A stretch of 64,000 nt of DNA from assembly GCF_900290235.1 (NCBI RefSeq), contig NZ_OLMK01000100.1, positions 1 through 64,000 of the forward strand, in the 5' to 3' direction. Each line of letters starts with the position of its first letter. Positions within the stretch are counted from its first letter, which is position 1. The notes beneath the pieces were generated by a model, which was not told the origin of the DNA, made no database searches, and saw only the letters and a list, made by a program, of their open reading frames with translations. Source of the stretch: Streptomyces sp. MA5143a. GTDB taxonomy: Bacteria; Actinomycetota; Actinomycetes; Streptomycetales; Streptomycetaceae. Both the position numbers and the translations under genes were made by a program. Below are positions 40,542 through 48,569 of the stretch, in pieces.

Positions 40542-42122
40542 TCAGCCGGTGATGCGCAGGATCGGGTCGTCGAGCGAGCCGCCGAGCATCTGTGCGCTGA
40601 AGCCCTCGCGCAGTGCGTAGATGAACGGGTCGTTGACCAGCGGCACCGCGTCCACGTTCGAGATCAGGGCCTTGGCGGCCTTCTGGTAGGCGGCGCAGCG
40701 GGCCCCCTCGTTGGTCGCTTCGACGCCCTGGGCGAAGGCCTTGTCCAGGGCGGGGTTCTTCACCGCGCCGAGGTTGCCGCCGCCCTCGGGGACGGTCGGG
40801 CCCACGAACTTGGCGAGCGGATTGGCGACGCTGCCGAGGAAGTTGAGGTCGGCGAAGACCGTGAGGTCCCAGGCGTCGGGCTTGCCGAACACGGTGCCGA
40901 CCCAGGCACCGACGTCGACGTTGGCGAGGGTGACGTCCGCGCCCGCGGCCCGCAGCGCCTCCTGGATGTACTGGTTCCCGGCGCCGGCGGGCCCGACGAC
41001 CTGGGGGCCGACGAGGCGGATCCTCTTGCCCTTGAGCACGGCGGACGCCGCGGCCTTGTCCTTCGGCACGAGGGACGAGGAGTCGGGGTCGTTGCAGGGG
41101 ATGGCCTTCTGCACGAACATCGTCGACGGCTCGCCCGTGTCCTTGGAGACGACCTTGGTGAAGGCGGCGCGGTCGACGGCCTGGGCGACCGCCCGGCGGG
41201 TGGCTTCGTCCGCGAAGACGGTGCCGGGGCGTTCGTTGAACAGCAGGTAGAAGTCGGAGAACCGGCTGATGCTGACACTGTGGCCGTTCACGCCGTCGAA
41301 GCGCGGGATGCCCGAGGCGTCGATCTTGCCGATGTCGAGCTGACCGCTGGTCACGAGGTTGCCGGTCGCGGTCGGGTCGGGCGAGACCAGGTACTCCACG
41401 GTCGTGGCGACCTTGCCGGGGATCTTCGTGCGCCAGGCCGGCCACGCCTTGTACTCGGGGCGCAGCGCGTAGGTGTACGAGACGCCGGACTGGGACTTCT
41501 CCAGCAGGTACGGGCCGGACTGCGAGCCCTTGGCCTTTCCGGCGGCGAGGGCCTTGACGTCCTTGAGTCCCGCCGGACAGACGATGCCCGTGCTCGCGAC
41601 CGACAGACCGGTGACCATGTCACCCCACGGTCTGGTGAGCGCGATCTCCACCTTGTTCGCCGCGTCGTCGGCGGTCACCTTCACCTTGTTGCCGGGGCCG
41701 AAGACCATGGGGAGGTCGGGCGCCGCCGTCTTGGGATCGGCGAAGCGGTCGAGGGACGCCTTGACGATCTTCGGCGTGATCGGCGTCCCGTCGGCGCACG
41801 TGGCGTCGGTGCGCAGGGTGAACGTCGCCGAGGTCGGCGTGGCTTTCCAGTCGGTGGCCAGGCCGCCGACGAGCCCGCCGTCGTCCTTGCGCACGAGGGT
41901 GTCGTAACCGTTGCGGGCCAGCACGTAGTCGGGCAGGGACAGCGCCTTGACCGGGTCGAAGCTGGCCGGCACGTCGATCGTCGTCCGGATCTTCGTCGCG
42001 CCGCCGGCGTCGCCGCCGCCCGGATCTGAGGACGTGGCGCCTGTGGTGGTGCAGCCGGCGAGGACGGCCGTCATGGCTACGGCCGCCGTCACGGGGACCG
42101 CGCGGGTACGGGTGTGGCGCAT
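40542..42122 (-). CDS. Family 5 solute-binding lipoprotein of the Dpp-type ABC transporter
   Basis: A 526-residue lipoprotein. The signal peptide ends in a lipobox VLAGC (cysteine near residue 24), followed by a Ser/Gly-rich linker. The family 5 fold includes DYVLARNGYDTLV near residue 67, DWKATPTSATFTLRTDATCA, and ERPGTVFADEATRRAVAQAV near residue 294. It delivers peptides or amides to the permease genes downstream in the same operon. AGGAG lies five bases before the ATG. A promoter and palindromic operator lie 145-190 bp upstream. Confidence 0.93.
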   Translation of the reverse strand: MRHTRTRAVPVTAAVAMTAVLAGCTTTGATSSDPGGGDAGGATKIRTTIDVPASFDPVKALSLPDYVLARNGYDTLVRKDDGGLVGGLATDWKATPTSATFTLRTDATCADGTPITPKIVKASLDRFADPKTAAPDLPMVFGPGNKVKVTADDAANKVEIALTRPWGDMVTGLSVASTGIVCPAGLKDVKALAAGKAKGSQSGPYLLEKSQSGVSYTYALRPEYKAWPAWRTKIPGKVATTVEYLVSPDPTATGNLVTSGQLDIGKIDASGIPRFDGVNGHSVSISRFSDFYLLFNERPGTVFADEATRRAVAQAVDRAAFTKVVSKDTGEPSTMFVQKAIPCNDPDSSSLVPKDKAAASAVLKGKRIRLVGPQVVGPAGAGNQYIQEALRAAGADVTLANVDVGAWVGTVFGKPDAWDLTVFADLNFLGSVANPLAKFVGPTVPEGGGNLGAVKNPALDKAFAQGVEATNEGARCAAYQKAAKALISNVDAVPLVNDPFIYALREGFSAQMLGGSLDDPILRITG

Positions 42123-42267
42123 GGGTGCTCCTGGAGAGGGGTGTCGCGCTCGGCGCGGGTCGCACGGGATCTGCGGGACGAGCGCGAGCAGGTTCGGGCC
42201 GGAGGCGGTGCGCGTGGCGCTCGGCGGACGCTGCGTGGGAGCGGTCCGTGGAGCTCTCGGTGGGGAG

Positions 42268-42297
42268 AGAATGCCGCGTAGTTAACGGCGTAGTCAA
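42268..42297 (-). promoter_or_regulatory. Promoter of the Dpp-type operon
   Basis: Read on the minus strand, TTGACT (42297-42292) and CATTCT (42273-42268) are 18 bp apart. The -35 is a one-base variant of the consensus. The promoter sits inside and beside the palindrome at 42279-42309, about 150 bp before the binding-protein ATG. Confidence 0.5.
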
Positions 42298-42309
42298 TAG
42301 CGTTAACTA
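42279..42309. promoter_or_regulatory. TetR-type operator palindrome
   Basis: TAGTTAACG (42279-42287) and CGTTAACTA (42301-42309) are perfect 9-bp inverted repeats separated by 13 bp. The element is unusually AT-rich for this genome. It overlaps the -35/-10 region of the operon beginning at 42122, so binding would block transcription. The adjacent TetR-family gene is the obvious candidate repressor. Confidence 0.7.
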
Positions 42310-42374
42310 TCTTTGGCCGTGGAGTGGCGGAACCCTGTCGTTCGGCTGTGGTGGAGTCCTGCGGGTGGCGCGTG

Positions 42375-43058
42375 TCAGTCGCGCGGGAGCGTCGCCGCCT
42401 CCGCCTGGAGGGCGGTGAGGAGGATGTCCATCTGCCGGTGGAAGACGTCCGTCATGTCGAGGCTGCGCAGGTGCTCCTTGGCCGCCTCGGCGTAGGGGTA
42501 CGTGGCGGGGTCGGCCGGCTGGTACTCCTGCACCCAGCTGACCTCGGCGCCGAACCGCTGGTTGACGAGCCGCCAGGCGTTGTTGCTCGCCATGGCGAGG
42601 GCGAAGTTCGAGAACGCCTGGTAGTGCAGGACTGCCGCCCGGCCGCGCCAGCCGCCGCGGTGGAACGCCTCCAGGACGGCGTCGACGGCACGCAGCTCGT
42701 TGAGGCCGCGGGTGACGCGCCCCATGCAGAGCGCGGCGGCCGCCGGGTGTTCCATGGCGGTGTTCCAGGCACGGATCGCCAGGTCCCGCAGCGACTCGGT
42801 CCATGACTCGTGGGGCTCGTACCCGTCCAGGCAGAGCCTGTCGATCTCCTCCGCCACGGCGACCATGATGTGGTCGCGACTCGCGAAGTGCCGGTAGACC
42901 GCGGTCGCGGAGGAGGACAGTTCCTTGCCGAGCCGCTGGAAGGTCAGCGCGTCCGGCCCGTCCTCGTCGAGGATCCGCAGCGCGGTCGCCACGATGAGCC
43001 CCTGGGAGAGAGTCCCCCGTTGGAGTCGCTTCGTCGACCGGCCCCCAGCCGCTGCCAC
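42375..43058 (-). CDS. TetR-family repressor
   Basis: A 227-residue regulator with an N-terminal TetR helix-turn-helix (LIVATALRILDEDGPDALTF, then ELSSSATAVYRHFASRDHIM, residues 21-70) and a helical ligand-binding domain. The start is GTG with GGGAGG seven bases upstream. It lies just upstream of, and in the same direction as, the Dpp-type operon, with a palindromic operator between them. The ligand is probably a substrate or product of that operon. Confidence 0.92.
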   Translation of the reverse strand: MAAAGGRSTKRLQRGTLSQGLIVATALRILDEDGPDALTFQRLGKELSSSATAVYRHFASRDHIMVAVAEEIDRLCLDGYEPHESWTESLRDLAIRAWNTAMEHPAAAALCMGRVTRGLNELRAVDAVLEAFHRGGWRGRAAVLHYQAFSNFALAMASNNAWRLVNQRFGAEVSWVQEYQPADPATYPYAEAAKEHLRSLDMTDVFHRQMDILLTALQAEAATLPRD

Positions 43059-43571
43059 TCGAACGCCTCCCTACGACGGACGGCGGGCCCACGCCGCCGC
43101 GGCCTGCGCCTCTTCACCGGCGACACCGAACCCAGCCTATGCGACCGATTTCGAGCGGGTCACCCTGGACCGGGCGCCCCGGACCGGACTCCCGCCCGGC
43201 CTCGCCAGACCCCGCGCCACGTTCACCCCGCCGACCGAGGCCCTGGCGAGCCGAGGGTACGTGGTGGCCGGATTCGACCACACCCACGGTGGAGACCCCG
43301 GCCCCGCCGAGCCGTTGCAGACGCGGTACGTGAGGCTCCTGTCGTCTGTCTGGGCGGGAGCTGTCGTGTGTGCCGTGAGTCCAGCCATGTGACTTGTTTT
43401 GTCAGTGACGCAGACCACGTTGAACGTTGAAACTACTGGAGCCGCCACCGCACTTCGGTGTTGCCGCTCCGCACCTCCGCACGATGCTCGACATTTCCAC
43501 ATGATCGAGGCACGTCAGCGTTCAGTAGCCCGAGGCATCTTCTTCCCACACAGCCAGGAGGTCTGTGAGGC
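43059..43571. other. 513-bp intergenic region with a gene remnant
   Basis: Divergent region between the TetR gene and the adenylation gene. The middle contains a short stretch resembling an alpha/beta hydrolase, listed separately. The right third (43381-43560) is less GC-rich and should hold the promoter of the three-gene unit, but no convincing -35/-10 pair was found. Confidence 0.5.
43181..43330 (+). pseudogene. Fragment of a lipase/PAF-acetylhydrolase-like alpha/beta hydrolase
   Basis: About 50 codons read LPPGLARPRATF, then EALASRGYVVAGFDHTHGG. The spacing and words match the oxyanion-hole region of Streptomyces lipase/PAF-acetylhydrolase proteins (PGLGGPR..., LASRGYVVV.VDHTYDA). No start codon, nucleophile or C-terminal part follows; the frame ends at 43390. 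It is most likely the remains of a deleted gene. Confidence 0.45.
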
Positions 43572-45179
43572 ATGCCCCTGAGCCATCTGTCCCCCCGAGA
43601 CAGGGCCCTGTTCTGGCAGTTCGGCCAAGGCCCTGAAGTCCTCGTCCCCCACCCCCTCGTCCACCGGGCCGTCGAACGGCGGGCCATCGCCACGCCGCAC
43701 GCGGTCGCCGCCGAGCACCAGGGCACGACGATCACGTACGGCGAGCTGAACCGTCGCGCCGACCGGCTCGCGGCCAGACTCGTACGGGAGGGCGTACGGC
43801 CCGGCGATCACGTCGGCCTCTTCGTACGCCGCTCCCTCCCGATGCTCGTCGGACTGCTCGGCACGCTGAAGGCCGGTGCCGCGTACGTCCCGCAGGACGT
43901 CGGACTCACCCCCGCCGCCCAGCTGCGGCACGTCATCCGCACCGCCGGGATCCGGGTCGTCCTCACTCAGTCGGAGCACACGCTGCGGGTGCCTCCGGCC
44001 GGCGCGGGACAGCGCCTGATCACCCTCGACGACGATCTCACCGACCTCTCCCCGGAAGGCCCCGTCCGCCTCGAACGGCCCGTACGCCCCGACGACGGGT
44101 GCTACGTCCTGTTCACCTCCGGTACGACCGGCAAGCCCAACGGCGTGAAGGTCACCCACCGCAACGTCGCGAACATCCTCCTCACCGCCCCCGGCGACCT
44201 GGGCATCCGCCCCGGTGACCGGGTCGCCCAGCTCCTCAACATCGCCTTCGACATGGCCGCCTGGGAGATCCTCGGCTGCCTCGCCCACGGCGGCACGCTC
44301 GTCGTCCGCGGCAAGGACGTCGCGGCAGCGGCCCGTACGGCGAACGTGCTGATCGCGACGCCGACGGTGCTGTCCGGGATCGACCCGGCGGACTGCCCCC
44401 AGGTGCGGACGGTGGCCGTCGCGGGCGAGCCGTGCCCTCGGCCGCTCGCGGACGCCTGGGCCCGGCGGTCCGCCTTCCACAACTGTTGCGGGCCCACGGA
44501 GACGACGATCGTCAACACGATGCGCCGCCACCGCGTGGACGACGCCCTCCTCACGATCGGCCGCCCCACCCCGAACAACACGGTGTACGTCCTCGACGAG
44601 CACCGGCGTGCGCTGCCCATCGGGGAGGTCGGCGAGATGTGGGCCGGCGGCGACTGCGTCTCGGCGGGCTATCTGGACAACGAGGCGCTGAACGCCGAGC
44701 GGTACGCCCCCGACCCCTTCCTCGGCGGCGGACGCCGTATGTTCCGCACCCGCGACCTCGGCCGCTGGACACCGGACGGCGAACTGGAGCACCTGGGCCG
44801 TACCGACGACCAGGTCAAGGTCCGCGGCTTCCGCGTGGAACTCGACTCCGTCTCCTCGGTGCTGGAGTCGGTGGCGGGCTGCGCCCGCGCCGTCACCCTC
44901 AAGCGGGACGCCCGCAGTCTGATCTCCTTCGTGTGCCCGGCCGACGTCGACCCGGACACGGCCCGGCGCGCGGTGGCCGACGCACTGCCGTACTACTGCG
45001 TGCCGGCCACGGTCCTCCCGGTCGCCGCGCTGCCGGAGACGGACCGGGGCAAGGTCGACCGGGGCGCACTGCTGCGGCTGGCGGCGGAGCGGGAGGAGGC
45101 CGCGCGGGCGGTGCCGGTTCCCGGCGAGGGAGCCACCCTGCTGCCGGTGTCGGCGGTACGAGAGGGGGCGGTCCGATGA
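43572..45179 (+). CDS. Stand-alone NRPS-like adenylation enzyme
   Basis: A 535-residue adenylate-forming enzyme with the NRPS-type core motifs in order: TYGELNRRADRLA, LKAGAAYVPQD, LFTSGTTGKPNGVKVTH near residue 184, NCCGPTETTI near residue 304, RMFRTRDLGRW, GRTDDQVKVRGFRVEL and the lysine in ETDRGKVDR. No carrier protein, condensation or reductase domain follows, and no carrier gene is nearby, so the acceptor of the activated acid is unknown. Its stop overlaps the start of the next gene (ATGA). Together with that membrane reductase it matches the domain set of fungal TmpL, divided into two proteins. AGGAGG precedes the ATG. Confidence 0.92.
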   Translation: MPLSHLSPRDRALFWQFGQGPEVLVPHPLVHRAVERRAIATPHAVAAEHQGTTITYGELNRRADRLAARLVREGVRPGDHVGLFVRRSLPMLVGLLGTLKAGAAYVPQDVGLTPAAQLRHVIRTAGIRVVLTQSEHTLRVPPAGAGQRLITLDDDLTDLSPEGPVRLERPVRPDDGCYVLFTSGTTGKPNGVKVTHRNVANILLTAPGDLGIRPGDRVAQLLNIAFDMAAWEILGCLAHGGTLVVRGKDVAAAARTANVLIATPTVLSGIDPADCPQVRTVAVAGEPCPRPLADAWARRSAFHNCCGPTETTIVNTMRRHRVDDALLTIGRPTPNNTVYVLDEHRRALPIGEVGEMWAGGDCVSAGYLDNEALNAERYAPDPFLGGGRRMFRTRDLGRWTPDGELEHLGRTDDQVKVRGFRVELDSVSSVLESVAGCARAVTLKRDARSLISFVCPADVDPDTARRAVADALPYYCVPATVLPVAALPETDRGKVDRGALLRLAAEREEAARAVPVPGEGATLLPVSAVREGAVR

Positions 45180-46528
45180 CGTCGTCCATCGAGACCGCGT
45201 CGACGGAGACCGGAGGCACCCGGCAGGCACCGCCTCCCGTACCTCCCGCATCCCCTGCGCCTCCCGCACCCCCCACACCCCCCGCCGCTCTCGCCGAGCT
45301 CCCTCCCCTCACGTCCGCGCCCCGTCGCCTCCTCAAGCACCCCCGCCTGATGCACTACAACCGCCTGGCGGCCCTGGTGATACTGGCCAACATCGGAGTG
45401 CCGGCGGCGACGAGTTGGGCACCGGACGCCGAGACCATGGGCTACGCGGCCCTCGGCAACCTCGCGCTCGCCGTGGTCGTACGGCAGCAGTACGTCATCA
45501 ACCTCTTCTTCCGACTGGCGACCCGGGCTCCGACGAGCTGGCCGCTGAAGGCACGGTGGACGCTCGGGAAGGTGTACCACTTCGGTGGACTGCACGTGGG
45601 CGGGGCACTGGCCGGAGCGGTGTGGTTCCTCGCCGGAACGGTCGCGTCGACCGCCGACGGCGCCAACCGGCCACTGGTCACGGTGGGTTGGACTCTGGTC
45701 GCCCTGCTCGCCGTCATCGTCGCCACCGCCCTGCCGCCCTTCCGCTCCCGCTTCCACGACCACTTCGAGAAGATCCACCGCTTCGGCGGCTGGAGCGCCC
45801 TCGCACTGTTCTGGACGCATACGCTGCTGGCCGGACAAGGGCCGGTCGCCCTCGGGGTGCTGGCCGTGGTCACCTTCAGCGTCGCCCTGCCCTGGCTGCG
45901 GCTGCGCAAGGTGGACGTACGGATCGAAAGGCCCTCCGCGCACGTAGCGCTGGCCCGTTTCGACCACGGCGTGACCCCGTTCGCGGGGTCCTCCACCGCC
46001 ATCAGCCGCAGCCCGCTCACCGAGTGGCACTCCTTCGCCAACGTGCCCTCCCCCGGCGAACCCGGCTTCCGGCTGACCATCTCCCGTGCGGGCGACTGGA
46101 CGGGCTCGTTCATCGACGACGCGCCCCCGAAGGTCTGGGTCAAGGGCATCACCACGGCCGGGGTCGCCAACATCGAGACGTTGTTCAGCAAGGTGGTCTA
46201 CGTGGCCACCGGGAGCGGGATCGGCCCCTGTCTGCCGCATCTGCTGGCCGCCGAGGTGCCTTCACGGCTCGTGTGGGCGACCCGTGATCCCCGCAGGACC
46301 TACGGGGACGACCTGGTCGACGAGATCCTCGCCGTCCAGCCGAACGCGCTGGTCTGGGACACCTCCCAGCACGGCAAACCGGACATGGTGCGGCTCGCGT
46401 ACACCGCGTACCGCGACTTCGGCGCCGAGGCCGTCATCTGCATCTCCAACAAGAAGCTGACCTGGCAGGTCGTCCACGGTCTGGAGCGGCGCGGCATACC
46501 CGCGTACGGCGCGATCTGGGACTCATGA
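45176..46528 (+). CDS. Membrane flavoprotein reductase-like protein (TmpL-type C-terminal half)
   Basis: A 450-residue membrane protein. A Pro-rich 55-residue N-terminal tail precedes about six membrane helices (residues 60-250) with histidines in VYHFGGLHVGG and in IHRFGGWSALALFWTHTLL that could bind heme, as in ferric reductase-like domains. The C-terminal 200 residues look like an FAD/NAD(P)-binding reductase: LTEWHSFANVPSP (flavin-side motif) and YVATGSGIGPCLPHLL (nucleotide-binding glycine motif). It probably moves electrons across the membrane or reduces a product made with the adenylation enzyme. Function is inferred only from architecture. Confidence 0.8.
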   Translation: MTSSIETASTETGGTRQAPPPVPPASPAPPAPPTPPAALAELPPLTSAPRRLLKHPRLMHYNRLAALVILANIGVPAATSWAPDAETMGYAALGNLALAVVVRQQYVINLFFRLATRAPTSWPLKARWTLGKVYHFGGLHVGGALAGAVWFLAGTVASTADGANRPLVTVGWTLVALLAVIVATALPPFRSRFHDHFEKIHRFGGWSALALFWTHTLLAGQGPVALGVLAVVTFSVALPWLRLRKVDVRIERPSAHVALARFDHGVTPFAGSSTAISRSPLTEWHSFANVPSPGEPGFRLTISRAGDWTGSFIDDAPPKVWVKGITTAGVANIETLFSKVVYVATGSGIGPCLPHLLAAEVPSRLVWATRDPRRTYGDDLVDEILAVQPNALVWDTSQHGKPDMVRLAYTAYRDFGAEAVICISNKKLTWQVVHGLERRGIPAYGAIWDS

Positions 46529-46567
46529 CGAACCGTCAGGACCAAGGGAAACGGAGAGGGACAGTCG

Positions 46568-47335
46568 ATGAACACCCTCAAGATCGAACGTCTTGACCGC
46601 GTCGTCACGGTACGACTTCACCGACCGCACGCCCTGAACGCCCTCAGCAGTGAGCTGCTGGCCGAACTCCTGGACGTGCTCCGCCCGTTGGACCGCGACC
46701 CGGAGGTCGGCTGCTTCGTGGTCACCGGTTCGGAGAAGGTCTTCGCGGCCGGCGCGGACATCAAGGAGATGGCCGGGAAGTCGGCCGTGGACATGGCCGC
46801 GGAGGACTACTTCGCGGGCTGGGAGGAGTTCGCCGGGTTACGGACACCGAAGATCGCGGCGGTGGGCGGCTACGCGCTGGGCGGGGGTTGCGAACTCGCG
46901 ATGATGTGCGACCTGATCATCGCGGGTGAGTCGGCGGTCTTCGGCCAGCCGGAGATCAAGCTCGGCGTGATCCCCGGCATCGGCGGCACCCAGCGGCTCA
47001 CCCGCCTGGTGGGCCGCGCCAAGGCCATGGACCTGATCCTCACGGGCCGCACGATGAACGCCCGCGAGGCGGAGGCGGCTGGCCTGGTGTCACGGGTGGT
47101 CCCGGACGACCACGTCCTCCCCGAGGCCACGGAAGCCGCCGCGACCATCGCCTCCTACGGCCGCCCGGCCGTCCGGGCGGCCCGCGAGTCGGTCGACCGG
47201 GCCCTGGAGACCGGCCTGCGCGACGGACTCCTCTTCGAACGCCGCGTGTTCCACGCGCTGTTCGCGACAGAGGACCAGAAGGAGGGGATGAGCGCGTTCA
47301 AGGAGAAGAGGACGCCCGCCTTCAAGGGCCGCTGA
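46568..47335 (+). CDS. Enoyl-CoA hydratase/isomerase family protein
   Basis: A 255-residue crotonase-fold enzyme. Both acidic residues of true hydratases are present: Glu in [10 protein letters not shown] near residue 114 and Glu in [18 protein letters not shown] near residue 134; the oxyanion segment [10 protein letters not shown] is intact. It would hydrate an enoyl-CoA in beta-oxidation-like chemistry, and here may act on the acid activated upstream. Codon 91 is TTA (46838-46840), the rare leucine codon read by the bldA tRNA in Streptomyces, implying developmentally timed expression. GGAGAGGG precedes the ATG; the gene is 39 bp after the reductase-like gene. Confidence 0.93.
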   Translation: MNTLKIERLDRVVTVRLHRPHALNALSSELLAELLDVLRPLDRDPEVGCFVVTGSEKVFAAGADIKEMAGKSAVDMAAEDYFAGWEEFAGLRTPKIAAVGGYALGGGCELAMMCDLIIAGESAVFGQPEIKLGVIPGIGGTQRLTRLVGRAKAMDLILTGRTMNAREAEAAGLVSRVVPDDHVLPEATEAAATIASYGRPAVRAARESVDRALETGLRDGLLFERRVFHALFATEDQKEGMSAFKEKRTPAFKGR

Positions 47336-47358
47336 ACGGCTGACCCGACCCGGCGAGC

Positions 47359-47391
47359 GGGGCGGCGGACGGACTCCCGATCCGCCGCCCC
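47359..47391 (+). terminator. Strong hairpin after the enoyl-CoA hydratase gene
   Basis: GGGGCGGCGGA (47359-47369) pairs with TCCGCCGCCCC (47381-47391) around an 11-base loop, starting 23 bp after the stop codon. It lacks a T-tract but is the clear end of the three-gene unit. Confidence 0.7.
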
Positions 47392-47588
47392 CTCGTCATG
47401 CGCGGGCAGCGAGTGCACCGGGACGGGCGCCGGATGCCGGCCCCCCACTTCACCGTGGCCGTCCGGTCGCGGCCCACGCGTGCAGCACATACAGCGCATG
47501 TAGCGCGACCGCATATACCCCACACCTGAAGCGTATGACCCTGCTTCTGCCATGACGACCGGCTGCTTTCCGTCGCACCTGCGGCAGT
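47392..47588. other. Leader region of the molybdate operon
   Basis: About 200 bp with a locally AT-richer patch near 47485-47540 (including AGCGCATGTAGCGC and CCGCATATACC) that may hold the molybdate operon promoter and an operator. No gene is supported. Confidence 0.4.
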
Positions 47589-47750
47589 ATGATCCAAGCA
47601 CGCACACCATCGGGTCGGCGACGCGGCCGCCTACGCGACGAGCCGGGCCGGGCCGGGCCGCCGGAACATCACCGGGCCGGACCGATCCGGGTGCGGCGAT
47701 CGTCAGCCGGGAGTCGGCTGAGGAGCTGGAGCTGGGAGAGAGGGAGTGGA
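47589..47750 (+). pseudogene. Remnant of a Mop/TOBE-domain molybdate-responsive regulator
   Basis: Streptomyces modABC operons are commonly preceded by a small regulator with an excisionase-type DNA-binding head (TIGQAARLLG) and a Mop domain ending AGP.RV..L.SREA.DELGL. Here HTIGSATRPP is followed at once by AGPIRV and, after a frameshift at about 47690, AIVSRESAEELELGE. The head and the end of the domain are thus recognisable, with the middle deleted and the frame broken. The fragment ends a few bases before the modA start. Confidence 0.5.
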
Positions 47751-47756
47751 CCCGTG

Positions 47757-48569
47757 ATGACCCGTTCCGCACGCCGGACCCGCCGGATGTCGCAGGTGAC
47801 CGGCGCGGGCGCGGCCGCCCTGCTGGCCCTGAGCGCCTGCTCGTCCGACTCGGACCCGTCCGCGAAGCCGGGCTCCTCCGCCCCGGACAAGCTGTCCGGT
47901 GAGGTGACCGTCTTCGCCGCGGCCTCGCTGAAGGAGAGCTTCACGACGCTGGGCAAGGAGTTCGAGAAGGCCCACCCGGGCACGAAGGTCACCTTCAACT
48001 TCGGCGGCAGCGACACCCTCGCCGCGAGCATCACCGGCGGCGCCCCGGCCGATGTGTTCGCCTCGGCCAGCCCCGGGACGATGAAGATCGTCACCGACGC
48101 GAAGGGCAACGCCGGCGAGCCGGCCACCTTCGTGCGCAACCAGTTGGAGATCGCCACGCTGCCGGGCAACCCCGACAGGCTCTCCGCGCTCAAGGACCTC
48201 ACCAACCCCGACCTGAAGGTCGTGCTGTGCGACAAGGCGGTGCCGTGCGGCGCCGCCGCCCAGAAGGCTCTGGACGCCGGCAAGCTCAAGCTCACCCCGG
48301 TCTCCTACGAGGAGGACGTCAAGTCCGCCCTCAACAAGGTGGTGCTGAAGGAGGCCGACGCCGCGGTCGTCTACAAGACCGATGTGAAGGCCGCGGGTGG
48401 CAAGGTGGAGGGCGTGGACTTCCCCGAGTCGGCCGACGCCATCAACGACTACCCGATCACCCTGCTCAAGGACTCCGAGAACGCCGGGACCGCCAAGGCG
48501 TTCATCGCGCTCGTGCGGTCCGCCGAGGGCCAGAAGGTCCTGACCGAGGCCGGGTTCCTCCAGCCGTGA
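47757..48569 (+). CDS. modA: Molybdate ABC transporter substrate-binding lipoprotein
   Basis: A 270-residue lipoprotein. The signal peptide (after twin arginines) ends in LLALSAC near residue 30, then a Ser/Pro linker. The mature part is ModA-like: VTVFAAASLKESF, FNFGGSDTLAASI, GAPADVFASAS and AAVVYKTDVKAAGG, covering the oxyanion-binding serines. It captures molybdate (or tungstate) outside the membrane for the ModBC pump. ATG 47757 is preferred, with GGGAG about 12 bases upstream; a GTG one codon earlier is possible. The supply may serve the molybdenum hydroxylase encoded at 23.7-26.4 kb. Confidence 0.93.
   Translation: MTRSARRTRRMSQVTGAGAAALLALSACSSDSDPSAKPGSSAPDKLSGEVTVFAAASLKESFTTLGKEFEKAHPGTKVTFNFGGSDTLAASITGGAPADVFASASPGTMKIVTDAKGNAGEPATFVRNQLEIATLPGNPDRLSALKDLTNPDLKVVLCDKAVPCGAAAQKALDAGKLKLTPVSYEEDVKSALNKVVLKEADAAVVYKTDVKAAGGKVEGVDFPESADAINDYPITLLKDSENAGTAKAFIALVRSAEGQKVLTEAGFLQP

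Noticed and set aside
47589-47756. Longer modA protein beginning at 47589
   Set aside because: The extra 56 residues would precede the signal peptide and block export; ATG 47757 places the signal at the N-terminus.
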